The position numbers were made by a program, and so were the translations under genes. The notes under the pieces are model-generated. The model did not search any database, was not told the DNA's origin, and was given only the letters and a program-made list of their open reading frames with translations. 64,000 nucleotides of DNA from Chitinophaga sp. E66 (GTDB lineage: Bacteria; Bacteroidota; Bacteroidia; Chitinophagales; Chitinophagaceae), in contig CP079103.1 in assembly GCA_019285755.1 (NCBI GenBank), positions 5,055,001 through 5,119,000 of the forward strand. The letters are read 5' to 3'. Shown here piece by piece: positions 10,418 to 19,263 of the stretch. How positions within the stretch are numbered: the stretch's first letter is position 1; each line of letters begins with the position of its first letter.

Positions 10418-11111
10418 TACAAAGTTTGCAAAGGAACAAGAAGCACCCGAGGTTAGATTTGAAAAATTGCGAAAGTATCAGCAATTTTTATTAATTGTTT
10501 GCGAAGATCAAAGAACGGAGCCGGCATATTTGCAAAGCTTCGTTCCACTATTTCCGGAACACACCCTGTTCCTGGAAATAGTCGGCGCGGGCTTGGATTC
10601 ATTGGGGGTAGTTTTAGAAGCCATTCAAAGAAAAACAAAACTTGCAGGGCTCACTAAAAAGCAACTAGATGAAATATGGGTTGTTTTCGACAAGGATGAC
10701 GCAGACTTAAATGCCAAAAGAATTGCAAGATTTGATGAGGCATTTGCCACGGCGAATGATAATGGCTTCAAGGTAGCCTGGAGCAATGAAGTGTTTGAGT
10801 TATGGTTATTGCTTCATTTTGAAGATGTTAACCCAACAGTTCCCTTACCAAGGCAAGAGGTTTACAAGCGCCTGAAAGATGCCGTTAACAATTTAATTGG
10901 CTCAGCGGTTATCATTGACGGGCACAGTAATCCGGCGGTTATTCCCTACCTTGGATCTGTCGGTAGTGAAAATGCTGCAATTCAAAGGGCTAGCGCATTA
11001 TTACAGTATCATAGCACAACTGCTCCTATTGATGCGAATCCATGCACAACAATGCAGAAGCTTGTTGTTACGCTACGGGAATGGATAAATTATTATAACT
11101 ACAAGCCTTAG
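10401..11111 (+). CDS. RloB-like protein (TOPRIM-fold predicted nuclease)
   Basis: 236 residues, frame intact. Three family hallmarks are visible: LLIVCEDQRTEPAYL (residues about 31-45, with the TOPRIM-type Glu), EIWVVFDKDDAD (about 93-104, the acidic DxD-like motif) and AWSNEVFELWLLLHF (about 128-142), the last being diagnostic for RloB. These match the pattern C-E-x-x-x-T-E-P ... D-x-D/E ... S-N-x-x-F-E-x-W-L-L-L-H-F known from RloB proteins that accompany COG1106 ATPases, as in AbiL-type abortive infection systems and by analogy with PARIS. It overlaps the ATPase gene by 17 nt. The expected role is an effector nuclease controlled by the ATPase (inference). Confidence 0.85.
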   Translation: MGKRGNTKFAKEQEAPEVRFEKLRKYQQFLLIVCEDQRTEPAYLQSFVPLFPEHTLFLEIVGAGLDSLGVVLEAIQRKTKLAGLTKKQLDEIWVVFDKDDADLNAKRIARFDEAFATANDNGFKVAWSNEVFELWLLLHFEDVNPTVPLPRQEVYKRLKDAVNNLIGSAVIIDGHSNPAVIPYLGSVGSENAAIQRASALLQYHSTTAPIDANPCTTMQKLVVTLREWINYYNYKP

Positions 11112-11170
11112 TTCACATGCCTTAATGCCTTTTTAGCTTTGGCTTTGGGGGAAAACTTGCCGATAAGAAA

Positions 11171-11579
11171 TTACCGCTTCGGTTCGGTGTCCTCGTCCGG
11201 TTGTTTTTCAATATCCTGGTTACGCTCAAGCGTTTTGCTACAGAAGTATGTATACTACCACTCCCATCGTGATAACAATTCGGACCCGGCCGTAAAGAGT
11301 CGTAGACAGACACCTGATATCTTAGGGATTGGGTGTCCCTGCTGGTCAGCTGCTCATCTGGCTGCTGTTCTACGGTTTCGGCTTCCGGTACTAAATTACT
11401 GCTTAGGTCGTGGTGGGTGTGATTATCCAGGAGCTGACAGATGTTTCCGCACACTCTAGTTCCCGGCGGTTGTAGGGTGTCTCCCATGAGGGGCTTTCCA
11501 GGCTTTTTGCATGCGTTTCCGGAAGTAGGAGCATTTCATCCACTATGCGATTCTCAGATAGATTATCATCATATCCCAT
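11171..11579 (-). CDS. Possible small membrane-anchored hypothetical protein (frameshifted)
   Basis: Not recognised. Immediately downstream of the 11597-12467 gene, the complement encodes MGYDDNLSENRIVDEMLLLPE, which continues about 58 residues to a stop at 11403. Coding-like acidic sequence then continues in another frame (LVPEAETVEQQPDEQLTSRD), then a hydrophobic segment RIVITMGVVVYILL in a third frame, then a tail DIEKQPDEDTEPKR ending at 11171-11173. The composite, of about 135 residues with one membrane helix, requires at least three single-base corrections, so it is a hypothesis based on residue composition. Plus-strand ORFs here look like shadows. Confidence 0.35.
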
Positions 11580-11596
11580 TTCGGAATGTTGGTTTT

Positions 11597-12467
11597 CTAT
11601 GCGTGTTTCTGGAGCGGCACGGTGCTTATTACGATGGGAGTGTCTACTATCGTTTCCACAACTATCAAGGCTTCCTGCTGCGGGAGGCTTTGTTGTGCTA
11701 CGGGAGCGGCTACGTCTACACCCATCAGCTGCATCCCGTTGAACTGGCAGTTGAGCACAGGAATGAAAGATCCTTTCTCCAACGTCAAGAATTCGATCGC
11801 CATCGCGATGAACAGGGGATCGCCGGACCCGGCGGGTATTTGTGCCGTGAGATCATCGACTTTGATGTGTTTCTTCCCTTTGGGAATTGGATCCGAGCTG
11901 GCGGATACAAACGTAAAAGTTTCTTCTTCGAAGTCCGGTAAAGCTACGCCCAACTTCAGCCTGGCATTGTGGCATGCTTAGGGAAACGGATCATATCGGC
12001 CGGTGCGAAGTCCGGCATGCCAACATGCACTGCGCCGGCGGCACGGTCTACAGTATGCTGGAACGGTAACCTGACGAGCAGGCCGAACCTGCCTTCCGGG
12101 TTGAAGTTGAAGTCCTTCAGCAGGGAGAGGTCCCCGTTCATGAGCATGCGGCTGCCCTGGGATGATCCGAGTCCGAGTTGATCACTTCTTTACAGACCTT
12201 CGTGAGCCGGTTATGCAGCTCATCGTTGGCTACCTTGGGGATCATGGCACGGAAGGCCCGCCGGATCAGGGCGCTTCCTTTGGCCGCCTGGCCAAATTCG
12301 CCGGTGTTGATCCGTGCCTGTGCGTAATTGGGGTCTTTGGCAAATCTCTTCGTCGTAGGACCGCCTTTTCTTCTGAGTCCGTATTCGCCGTTTCTTTTCC
12401 GGTAAATACTCATGTTTTGCGTTGGCCCCAGCATCTGCAGGAGGCCGCTTTGGGCATTACTTGCCAT
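11597..12467 (-). CDS. Bacteroidota-type hypothetical protein, about 290 residues
   Basis: No function known to me. The N-terminus after MASNAQSG contains MSIYRKRNGEYGLRRKGGPT and then NTGEFGQAAKGSALIRRAFR; this pattern resembles a family of Bacteroidota proteins of unknown function that I recall, though I cannot place it precisely. The middle has LLKDFNFNPEGRFGLLVRLPF and a hydrophobic, probably beta-rich part (HVGMPDFAPADMIRFPKHAT, then LPDFEEETFTFVSA). Two frameshifts, near 12140 and 11955, separate the three pieces; together they read as one protein ending LQKHA at 11597. The upstream in-frame extension to 12632 is low-complexity (Lys/Ala/Ser-rich, encoded by the repeat array) and is not taken as coding. 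Confidence 0.6.
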
Positions 12468-12574
12468 AAGATTGTTTTTGGTGTTAAAAATATGCGCATT
12501 GGTCCTTTTGGGGTCTTTTGCGCCTTGAGATTCAATGTAATAAGATACGGAATCCTCACCAAAAATCGCTGCGC

Positions 12575-12696
12575 TTTTTGCGGTTTTTGCGCTTTTGCGG
12601 CTTTTAGGGTCCAAAAGTTCCGATTTGGGCACATTTGGGTCGATTTGGGTCTTTCAGGTACTTTTAGGTCGTTTTGGGTCATTTTGGGTCATTTGG
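12575..12696. repeat. Helically phased T/A-tract repeat array
   Basis: T-tracts of 3-5 bases start at 12575, 12584, 12593, 12602, 12624, 12634, 12644, 12652, 12662, 12672, 12682 and 12692, mostly followed by GGGTC or GCG. The spacing is 9 bp in the first part and 10 bp (once 8) in the second, so the tracts lie on one face of the helix. On the complement these are phased A-tracts, the classic arrangement for intrinsically curved DNA. The array lies 108 bp upstream of the start of the minus-strand gene ending at 12467. Confidence 0.8.
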
Positions 12697-12748
12697 GTCT
12701 CGGAGTAACTTCCTTTCTGACATAGGGGAACAGGCAGCTTAACGGCGG

Positions 12749-12791
12749 CTCGTCTGCCCCTCGTCTGCCCCTCGTCTGCCCTTCGTCTGCC
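12749..12791. repeat. 11-bp tandem repeat, four units (CTCGTCTGCCC)
   Basis: Three exact copies of CTCGTCTGCCC starting at 12749, 12760 and 12771, plus a partial fourth TTCGTCTGCC. The unit length equals that of a second repeat at 57736. Confidence 0.9.
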
Positions 12792-12836
12792 ATAAATTCC
12801 CTTATAGCCGGCTGCGAACTCCCGTGTAATTGGCCT

Positions 12837-12860
12837 GGTCTTGCACTGGGTCTTGTACTG
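12837..12860. repeat. 12-bp tandem duplication (GGTCTTGyACTG)
   Basis: GGTCTTGCACTG is followed at once by GGTCTTGTACTG, differing at one base. Confidence 0.75.
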
Positions 12861-12866
12861 ATATAG

Positions 12867-12975
12867 GTTTACACCTGATGTCAGATAATACTGATATGGT
12901 TAACAGGGGCTGGAAAAAATCCCCGCGCCCCCAGCCTTACCTCCTGCACATTATCCTGAAATAAGTTTACACCTG
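12867..12975. repeat. Direct repeat GTTTACACCTG, two copies 98 bp apart
   Basis: Copies at 12867-12877 and 12965-12975, each preceded by ATA plus one or two bases. Function unknown; chance is possible for an 11-mer in a repeat-rich stretch. Confidence 0.5.
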
Positions 12976-13102
12976 TCCCTTACCCTGCCGCGCCAACGCC
13001 CGTGGCACGGAAAAATGTTCGAAACCCCGTTCTTCCGTGATAGAAGGTTTCCTCAGACACGGAATCCTCATTATCTTACCTGTCACAAATTACCCTGCTA
13101 TT

Positions 13103-16100
13103 ATGAGACATATCTACATGGGTATCCTGGCTGGCGCCTTATCCCTGCCAGCCGCCGCCCAACAGTCAGACACCTATTTCACTACCTCGCCAACCCTTAC
13201 CCCAGACGGGCAAACGGTCATATTCGGCTTCGAAGGCGACCTCTGGAAAGCGGACCTCCGCAACCCACAGGCCACCCGCCTCACCGCCATGCAAGGCAAT
13301 GAATCCCTCCCAAGGGTATCCCCGACGGCAAATGGCTCGCCTTCACCGGCACCCAGTTCGGCCGGCAAGACGTTTTCATCATGCCCATCAACGGAGGAGA
13401 AATCAAACAACTCACCTTCCATGACGCCGGTGACCTCATGGACTCCTGGAGCTGGGACTCCAAATCCATCTACTTCACCTCCGGCCGCGAAGGCGCAGCC
13501 ACCTCTTTTAAAGTAAGCATCGATGGCGGAACGCCCGTGCGCGTGTTCTCCCACTACTTCAACCAGACCCATAACCTCTCCGAACACCCCACCACAGGAG
13601 AACTGTTCTTCAATGACACCTGGGAATCCAGCTGGGCCGCCAACCGCAAAGGTACAAAGGCGACTTCAACCCGGATATCCAATCCTACAACCCCGCCACC
13701 AAACAATTCAAACAATACACCGACTACCGCGGAAAGGACCTCTGGACCTCCATCGACCGCAAAGGCAACATCTACTTCGTGTCCGACGAAGCCAACGGGG
13801 AATATAACCTCTATACCTTCGTCAACGGACAGAAAAAGCCCTCACCAAATTCAACACCTCCATCAAACGCCCCTCCGTCAGCGCAGACGGCAGCAAGGTC
13901 GTGTTTGAAAAGGATTACCAGGTATGGGTATACGACGTAGCTTCCGGAAAGTCAGAAAAAGTAAACCTCCAGGTAGTACGCAACCCCGTACTCACCAAAG
14001 AACAAGCCTTCGATGTACGCGACCGTATCTCCAACTTCGACGTTTCACCCGACGGCAAGAAGCTGGCCTTCATCTCCCGCGGTGAGATCTTCGTTTCCGA
14101 TATAGAAGGAAAGTTCGTCCGCAAGCTGGAACGCGACGGGGAAAGAGCTACCGAAGTACTGTGGCTCCCCGATAACCGGACCCTCCTCTTCAACCAGACG
14201 CTCAACGGATACCTTAACCTCTACACCATCGCCGCCGATGGCAGCGGTACCGCCAAACAACACACCAACGAAAAGCGCAACAACCGCAGCATCAACCTGA
14301 ACCACGACCGCTCACAGGCCGTGTACCTCAGCGGCCGCGACGAAGTGCGGATTATCGATCTCAAATCTCTCCAGTCACGCACCATCGCTAAAGACGAGAT
14401 CTGGGCCTTCCAGTCGCCCGAACCGCGTTTTTCTCCCAACGGGGAATACGTTGTCTTCAACGCCCGCCGCAACTTCGAGCACGATATCCTCGTTCACCAC
14501 ATCAAGAAGAACACTACCCTCAACCTCACCAACACCGGCGTTTCTGAAACAGATCCGTTCTGGTCGCCCGATGGCAAATACATCTACTTCACCTCTTCCC
14601 GCACCCGGCCGTCTTACCCCTTTGGTATGACGAACCCGCGCATCTACCGCCTGCCGCTCGATAAATACGACGTTCCCTTCCGCTCCGCCAAATTCGACGA
14701 GCTCTTTAAGAAGAAGGAAGATGAGAAAAAGGCCGACGATAAATCCGATAAGTCAGACAAGACCGCCAAAGCCGACAAGAAGCCTGACAGCGCCGCCACC
14801 AAAAGCATCGTCATCAATACCGACCGCCTGCTGGAACGTATGGAGCTGATCTCGCCCGACTTCGGTTCCCAGTACGGTCCGTTCTATATTGCCGGCAAAG
14901 GGGATAAGACCACCGTATTCTACGGCTCCAACCACGAAGGCCGCGATGCGCTGTACAAAATGGTCAGCGAGCCTTTCGAGGAAACCAAGACCGAACGCAT
15001 CAACGGCAGCGAACGCTTCGGCGGCAACATCGTGGAAGTAGACGGCAAACTCTACGCCCTCTCTGGCGGCAACATCAGCAAACTGAATGCAGACGCTAAT
15101 AAGATCGATCCTATCAGCATCGGCCAAACTTTCTACCGCAACCTGAACGACGAGTTCAAACAGATCTTCTATGAAATGTGGGCCAACGTAGAAGAGAACT
15201 TCTACAACGCCGACTTCCACGGTACCAACTGGCCGAAGCTGCGCGACGAATACGCCCGCTTCCTCCCCTACGTCAACAACCGCGCGGACCTGCGCGTGCT
15301 GATGAACGACCTGCTGGGCGAACTGAACTCTTCGCACCTGGGCTTCAACACCTATGGCGATGACGAGCGAATTGCCCTGAACTTCCAGACCATGGAAACC
15401 GGTATCATCTTCGAACAGCAAAAACCGTATACCGTACAGCGCATCGTCACCAACAGCAACGCAGACTTCAACGGCATCGACGTACAACCCGGCGATGTAC
15501 TGACGCACGTAAACGGTAAAAAGGTAGATCCGAAACAATGCCGTGATATCTACTTTACCCGCCCCTCCATGGAACGGGAAATCCTCCTCACTTTCGAACG
15601 CGGCGGCAAGCCTTACGATGTACGCCTTCACCCGCAAGGCATCGGCTCACTCGACAACCAGCTGTATGACGAGTGGATCTATGCCAACGAGCAGAAAGTG
15701 AACAAGCTTAGCAACAACCGCGTCGCTTATACGTATATGAAAAACATGGGCGGCGGCGAACTGAATAAGTTCCTTATCGATATGACCGCCAAGCTTTCCG
15801 GCAAAGACGCGCTCATCCTCGACCTCCGCTACAACACCGGCGGCAACGTGCACGATGAAGTGCTGAAGTTCCTCTCCCAGCGCCCTTACCTGCAATGGCA
15901 GTACCGCGAAGGAAAACCCTCGCCCCAACCGAACTTCGCGCCGGCAGGCAAGCCTATCGTACTGCTCATCAACGAGCAATCGCTCAGCGATGCCGAAATG
16001 ACCGCCGCAGGCTTCAAGGCCCTGAAGCTCGGTAAGATCATCGGCACCGAATCCTATCGCTGGATCATTTTCACCTCCGGCAAAGGACTGGTAGACGGCT

Positions 16101-16270
16101 CCTTCTATCGCCTCCCCTCCTGGGGTTGCTATACCCTCGACGGTAAGAACCTCGAGAAAGAAGGCGTTGCGCCCGATATCTATGTCAAAACCACTTTCAC
16201 CGACCGCCTGGCCGACAAGGATCCCCAGCTGGACCGCGCCGTACAGGAGCTCCTGAAAGACATCCGCTAA
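13103..16270 (+). CDS. Tricorn-like secreted S41-family protease
   Basis: Large periplasmic or secreted serine peptidase, about 1,056 residues. The start MRHIYMGILAGALSLPAAAQQ is a signal peptide. Residues about 20-650 form beta-propeller (PD40/TolB-like) blades with motifs such as SPDGKKLAF and SPDGKYIYF. A Lys/Asp-rich linker (near 14710-14790) is followed by a PDZ domain (GIDVQPGDVLTHVNGKKV) and the S41 core, with LILDLRYNTGGNVHD and NEQSLSDAEM holding the catalytic serine. Tricorn homologues degrade peptides; the propellers gate access. Three frameshifts in the first 800 bp (near 13318, 13655 and 13835) are single missing bases. From 13901 the frame is intact to the stop. Confidence 0.9.
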
Positions 16271-16296
16271 TACGCGACACCGCGCATTGTAATATC

Positions 16297-16324
16297 AGGA
16301 CCGGCAGGAATGCCGGTCCTTTTT
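16297..16324 (+). terminator. Intrinsic terminator after the tricorn-like gene
   Basis: Ten-pair stem AGGACCGGCA-GGAA-TGCCGGTCCT followed by TTTT, starting 26 nt after the stop. Confidence 0.9.
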
Positions 16325-16516
16325 GCTGCTGCTTATGAAAGCTGCCGCAACCGGTTTCCCGGCCGGCAACTGCGATGGTTGGTATTTAACCTATGTCGGA
16401 AACAAAATCATTCCTAATTACTCCGTCCATTACACTGAACCAGCGCCCGCCATAACACCTCTCCGCTTCAGCCAAAACACTTGCAATCCCCTCAATGGAA
16501 GGCCCCACGTTCCTTA

Positions 16517-16758
16517 TCATATTTCACCTGCGAGATAAGCCCTCAGCTCATCTTCCGCTATCCCGGACTCCGCATCACCTGCCGGATCACAAACGGCGGA
16601 ACCGGATCCACACTGCGCGACAACACCCGGCCGCAGCCCCGGCCCGCCGTCCACCGCTCATGGCCATTCGTTAATAACCGGAATCTAAATCCCTTCAGGC
16701 AAAGGAAGTCCCGGAACGTACCCAGCGATACGTCCTCATTACTTACTGCTTTACGCAT
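16517..16758 (-). CDS. HicA-like toxin (dsRBD-fold mRNA interferase family)
   Basis: About 80 residues. The order DVSLGTFRDFLCLKGFRF, NGHERWTAG, SVDPVPPFVIRQVMRSPGI, ELRAYL fits the HicA/YcfA pattern: a helix, 'GF', G-(S/H)-H-E/H-x-W with the catalytic His in NGHERW, then a 'DPVP..IR..L..LGI' tail. A missing G at the GGG near 16563 shifts the last 12 residues; the repaired tail ends YLAGEI with a stop at 16517-16519. It starts 6 nt after the HicB-like stop. HicA toxins cleave mRNA and are neutralised by HicB; assignment is by pattern, without an alignment. Confidence 0.65.
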
Positions 16759-16764
16759 ATACCG

Positions 16765-17140
16765 CTAAGTGATGATTACTTCCTTCACACCCGCCTCCAC
16801 CAACAAACTAAACGACCGCATCGCCCCGCCTCTCCGCATATATTTCAATATGCCCCGCAATTCCCGTAATCCGTCAACGGCGCATACCATTCCCCGTCTT
16901 CCTTCCCCCATTGCCCCGCATTTACTTCCGCCTCCATCCCGCCATGCCCCACACCGATTGAAGATAAGCCCACTACCACCTCCAGCGACGCATACGCCGC
17001 CTGCCTCGACCAGCCATACCCCGTGATCCGCAACGCCGGAACATACGCATGCCAGCAACCTCCCCATCCTGGAACAACACACCCGGCGCCCGGTACCGGC
17101 CTGCCGCCGGCCCATTGTCTACTATGCGAATCGTCTTCAT
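16765..17140 (-). CDS. HicB-like antitoxin / partner of HicA
   Basis: About 125 residues. After MKTIRIVDNGP comes WHAYVPALRITGYGWSRQAAYASLEVVV, which matches the HicB beginning 'y.a.vPal.v.gyG.s..eA..sl...v'. The remainder (GEWYAPLTDYGELRGILKYM) resembles the C-terminus of Bacteroidota HicB-like proteins that precede HicA genes. Two single-base losses in G runs (near 17067 and 16855) break the frame. Antitoxin-first gene order with a 6-nt gap indicates an operon that should be autoregulated, although the usual DNA-binding domain is not obvious. Confidence 0.55.
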
Positions 17141-17273
17141 GTGTGTAAAGGATGGTGTCGATAAGAGCAAAACTAATGGGAAAGGAGACCGGGCAGAGGA
17201 AAAAAGGGCGAGGATTTCTCCGGGAAAGCGACAATGTCTCCGAAAAACGAAGAATGTGACGTATTTTGACCGA

Positions 17274-18125
17274 ATGAAAAGGATTATGTCTCTTCTTCTC
17301 GCAGCTATTGCCTGGTTCCAGGCCGGCGCACAAGACCGCAGCATTCAGGTAATGACGTTCAACATCCGCATGAACACACCCAAAGACAGCATCAACGCAT
17401 GGCCCAACCGCGCAGACCGCCTCGCGTCGCAAGTGCTTTATCATCGCCCCCAGCTCCTTGGCGTGCAGGAAGCCCTCTGGGGACAAATGGAAGACCTCTC
17501 CAAAGCCCTCCCGCAATATAAATACCTCGGCGTAGGCCGCACCGACGGCGATAAGAAAGGCGAATTCTCCGCCATCTTCTACGACACCACCCGCGTAAAG
17601 CTCCTCGAATCCAAAACCTTCTGGCTCTCCGAAACACCCGAAACCATAGGCGCCAAAGGTTGGGACGCCGCCATCGAACGCATCGTCTCCTACGGCAAAT
17701 TCCGCGATAAATCCACCGGAAAAATATTCTACCACTTTAATACGCACTTCGACCATATGGGCAAAATCGCCCGCCGCGAAAGCGCCAAACTCCTGCTGGA
17801 TAAAGTAGCCGCCATCTCCGGTAAAATACCCGCCGTCGTAACCGGCGACTTCAACGCCACGCCAGACGATGAGCCCATCCGCGTTATCGTAGACGCTCAG
17901 AATCCAAAACGTCTCACCGATGCCAAAGCCATCAGCCAGACGCCACACTATGGCCCCACCGGCACTTTTAATGGTTTCCGCGCTCATGAGATCGGCGACC
18001 AGCCCATCGATTACATCTTCCTGAAAGGCCCCTGGAAAGTGCTGCAACACGCCACCATCTCCCAGACATGGAAAGGCCTCTTCGCTTCCGACCACTTCGC
18101 CGTGATCGCGAAACTGCAACTGTAA
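17274..18125 (+). CDS. Secreted endonuclease/exonuclease/phosphatase-fold hydrolase
   Basis: 283 residues, frame intact. A signal peptide MKRIMSLLLAAIAWFQAGAQ precedes the EEP domain: MTFNIRMNT (metal-binding Asn), LLGVQEALWGQ (catalytic Glu), HFNTHFDHMG (catalytic His region), VVTGDFNATPDDEP (Asp/Asn pair) and the terminal SDHFAVIA. Bacteroidota proteins of this kind act as secreted phosphodiesterases or nucleases; the substrate cannot be told from sequence. An upstream in-frame start at 17049 is rejected because the signal peptide begins at 17274. Confidence 0.88.
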   Translation: MKRIMSLLLAAIAWFQAGAQDRSIQVMTFNIRMNTPKDSINAWPNRADRLASQVLYHRPQLLGVQEALWGQMEDLSKALPQYKYLGVGRTDGDKKGEFSAIFYDTTRVKLLESKTFWLSETPETIGAKGWDAAIERIVSYGKFRDKSTGKIFYHFNTHFDHMGKIARRESAKLLLDKVAAISGKIPAVVTGDFNATPDDEPIRVIVDAQNPKRLTDAKAISQTPHYGPTGTFNGFRAHEIGDQPIDYIFLKGPWKVLQHATISQTWKGLFASDHFAVIAKLQL

Positions 18126-18158
18126 GAAAGGCCCGCACGCTTTGCCCGGCACATAACT

Positions 18159-18186
18159 AAAAGGACCGCGATATGCGGTCCTTTTT
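18159..18186 (+). terminator. Bidirectional intrinsic terminator
   Basis: AAAAGGACCGC-GATAT-GCGGTCCTTTTT between the converging EEP hydrolase and M28 peptidase genes, usable from both sides. Confidence 0.9.
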
Positions 18187-18207
18187 ATTGTCAAAGTAGT
18201 TTACCTG

Positions 18208-19174
18208 CTACTCTTTCTCCACCCGCGTAGGCGTATCCTTCCCGCTTACGATAGTGCCGGAGCTCACCGCGATGGCGCTGATGATATCGGCGATATTCTG
18301 CATATCAAGCGATTCGATCTCATCGTCTACGCTATGATACAGCTTGTCTTTATCGATCTGCGTGGTAGAGATCGTATGCGCCGGTACCCCAGCTTGGCCA
18401 GCATGGCATTGTCCGAGCGGTAGAACAGCTGCTGCTCCGGATAGGGATCAGGATGGAACCGGAACGCCGACCCTTCGAGGTTGCGCTGCAGAATAGGACC
18501 GAAATCCGACCGCTCGAAGCCCGTAATAAACGCGCTGTTACGTCCGAACTTTGATTCCTTCCCGATCATCTCGATGTTGAACATGGCCACTACCTGGTCC
18601 GGGTTCACTTCCGGGAGAAGTAACGCGAACCAAAGCCGCCGATCTCTTCCGCCGTGAAGCAGGCAAAGATCACCGTGCGCTCCGGCGGATGTTGTTTGAA
18701 ATGACGGGCCAGCAGGATCACCGCCGTAATACCCGATGCATCGTCGTCCGCACCGTTGGCGATACTGTCTTCCGCCACCGCTTTCAGGATGCCGATATGA
18801 TCATAGTGACCGGAGAAGATCACGTATTCCTCGGGTTTGCTTTTGCCACGAATAAGCCCCACCACGTTGTGCAGCGCCTTGGCGCCGGGCACCAGCGCCA
18901 GGGAATCCGCGGGGTAGATCGTCCGGCCCTTCATGGCGAAAGGCTGGCGATAGCTCGCAGCGCCGGGCAGTTTCTCCAGTCCCGCCGCTTCGAATTCCGA
19001 TTCGATGAACAAAGAGGCTTTCTCGATACCGGGCGTAAATGTGCCGCGGCCCATCATACTGTCGGCCGCCAGCGTAGAAATGATCCGGCGCACTTCGCTC
19101 ACGTCTGTCTGTTGCGCGTTGGCACAAAGACTGGTTGTGAGCAGCAGGGCGGCGGCGATGATTTTTCTGGTCAT
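18208..19174 (-). CDS. Secreted M28-family zinc aminopeptidase
   Basis: Predicted exported metallopeptidase. The signal peptide MTRKIIAAALLLTTSLCANAQ decides the start over the ATG 12 nt upstream. The zinc-site motifs of M28 are present in order: SGHYDHIG (His and Asp ligands), NGADDDASG (bridging Asp), FTAEEIGGFGSRYF (catalytic Glu and ligand Glu) and FNIEMIGK (Asp replaced by Glu, as in some M28). Two frameshifts, near 18610 and 18388, are repaired by single bases; the final His ligand region is in the last part. The product of about 322 residues ends PTRVEKE. Confidence 0.88.
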
Positions 19175-19233
19175 AGGTTGATGCAAGATTTGCCTAAAAA
19201 TAAACGATATTCATATCCTCGCCAATTTCTCAT

Positions 19234-19241
19234 TACTTTTG
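19234..19241 (+). promoter_or_regulatory. -7 promoter element (TACTTTTG) for ruvB
   Basis: Perfect TAnnTTTG match 22 nt before the ruvB start, in the divergent M28/ruvB interval. Confidence 0.55.
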
Positions 19242-19263
19242 ACACCGAAAGGCAATAATACAC

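Larger units (their letters stand above)
12468..13102. other. Gene-free, repeat-dense stretch (635 bp)
   Basis: No convincing gene on either strand. It holds a phased T-tract array (12575-12696), an 11-bp tandem repeat (12749-12791), a 12-bp tandem duplication (12837-12860) and a dispersed direct repeat GTTTACACCTG (12867 and 12965). It separates the accessory patch from the tricorn-like gene. Confidence 0.75.

Noticed and set aside
12468..12632. In-frame upstream extension of the 11597-12467 gene (Lys/Ala/Ser-rich)
   Set aside because: The extension is encoded by the short repeat array and is low-complexity; the start MASNAQSG fits better and has a plausible A-rich upstream region.
12749..12791. 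Possible CRISPR array
   Set aside because: Units of 11 bp are contiguous with no spacers, and no cas genes are near.
12995..13040. Inverted repeat CACGGAA...TTCCGTG upstream of the tricorn-like gene
   Set aside because: Seven pairs with a 20-nt loop and no T-run or promoter context; too weak to call.
14753..15637. Minus-strand ORF of 294 codons opposite the tricorn-like gene
   Set aside because: Shadow of the S41/PDZ region; residue composition typical of antisense reading.
16845..18194. Minus-strand ORF of 449 codons covering the EEP hydrolase gene
   Set aside because: Only its last part (below 17060) matches the HicB-like protein; the rest is antisense to the intact EEP gene and is stitched on by the frame.
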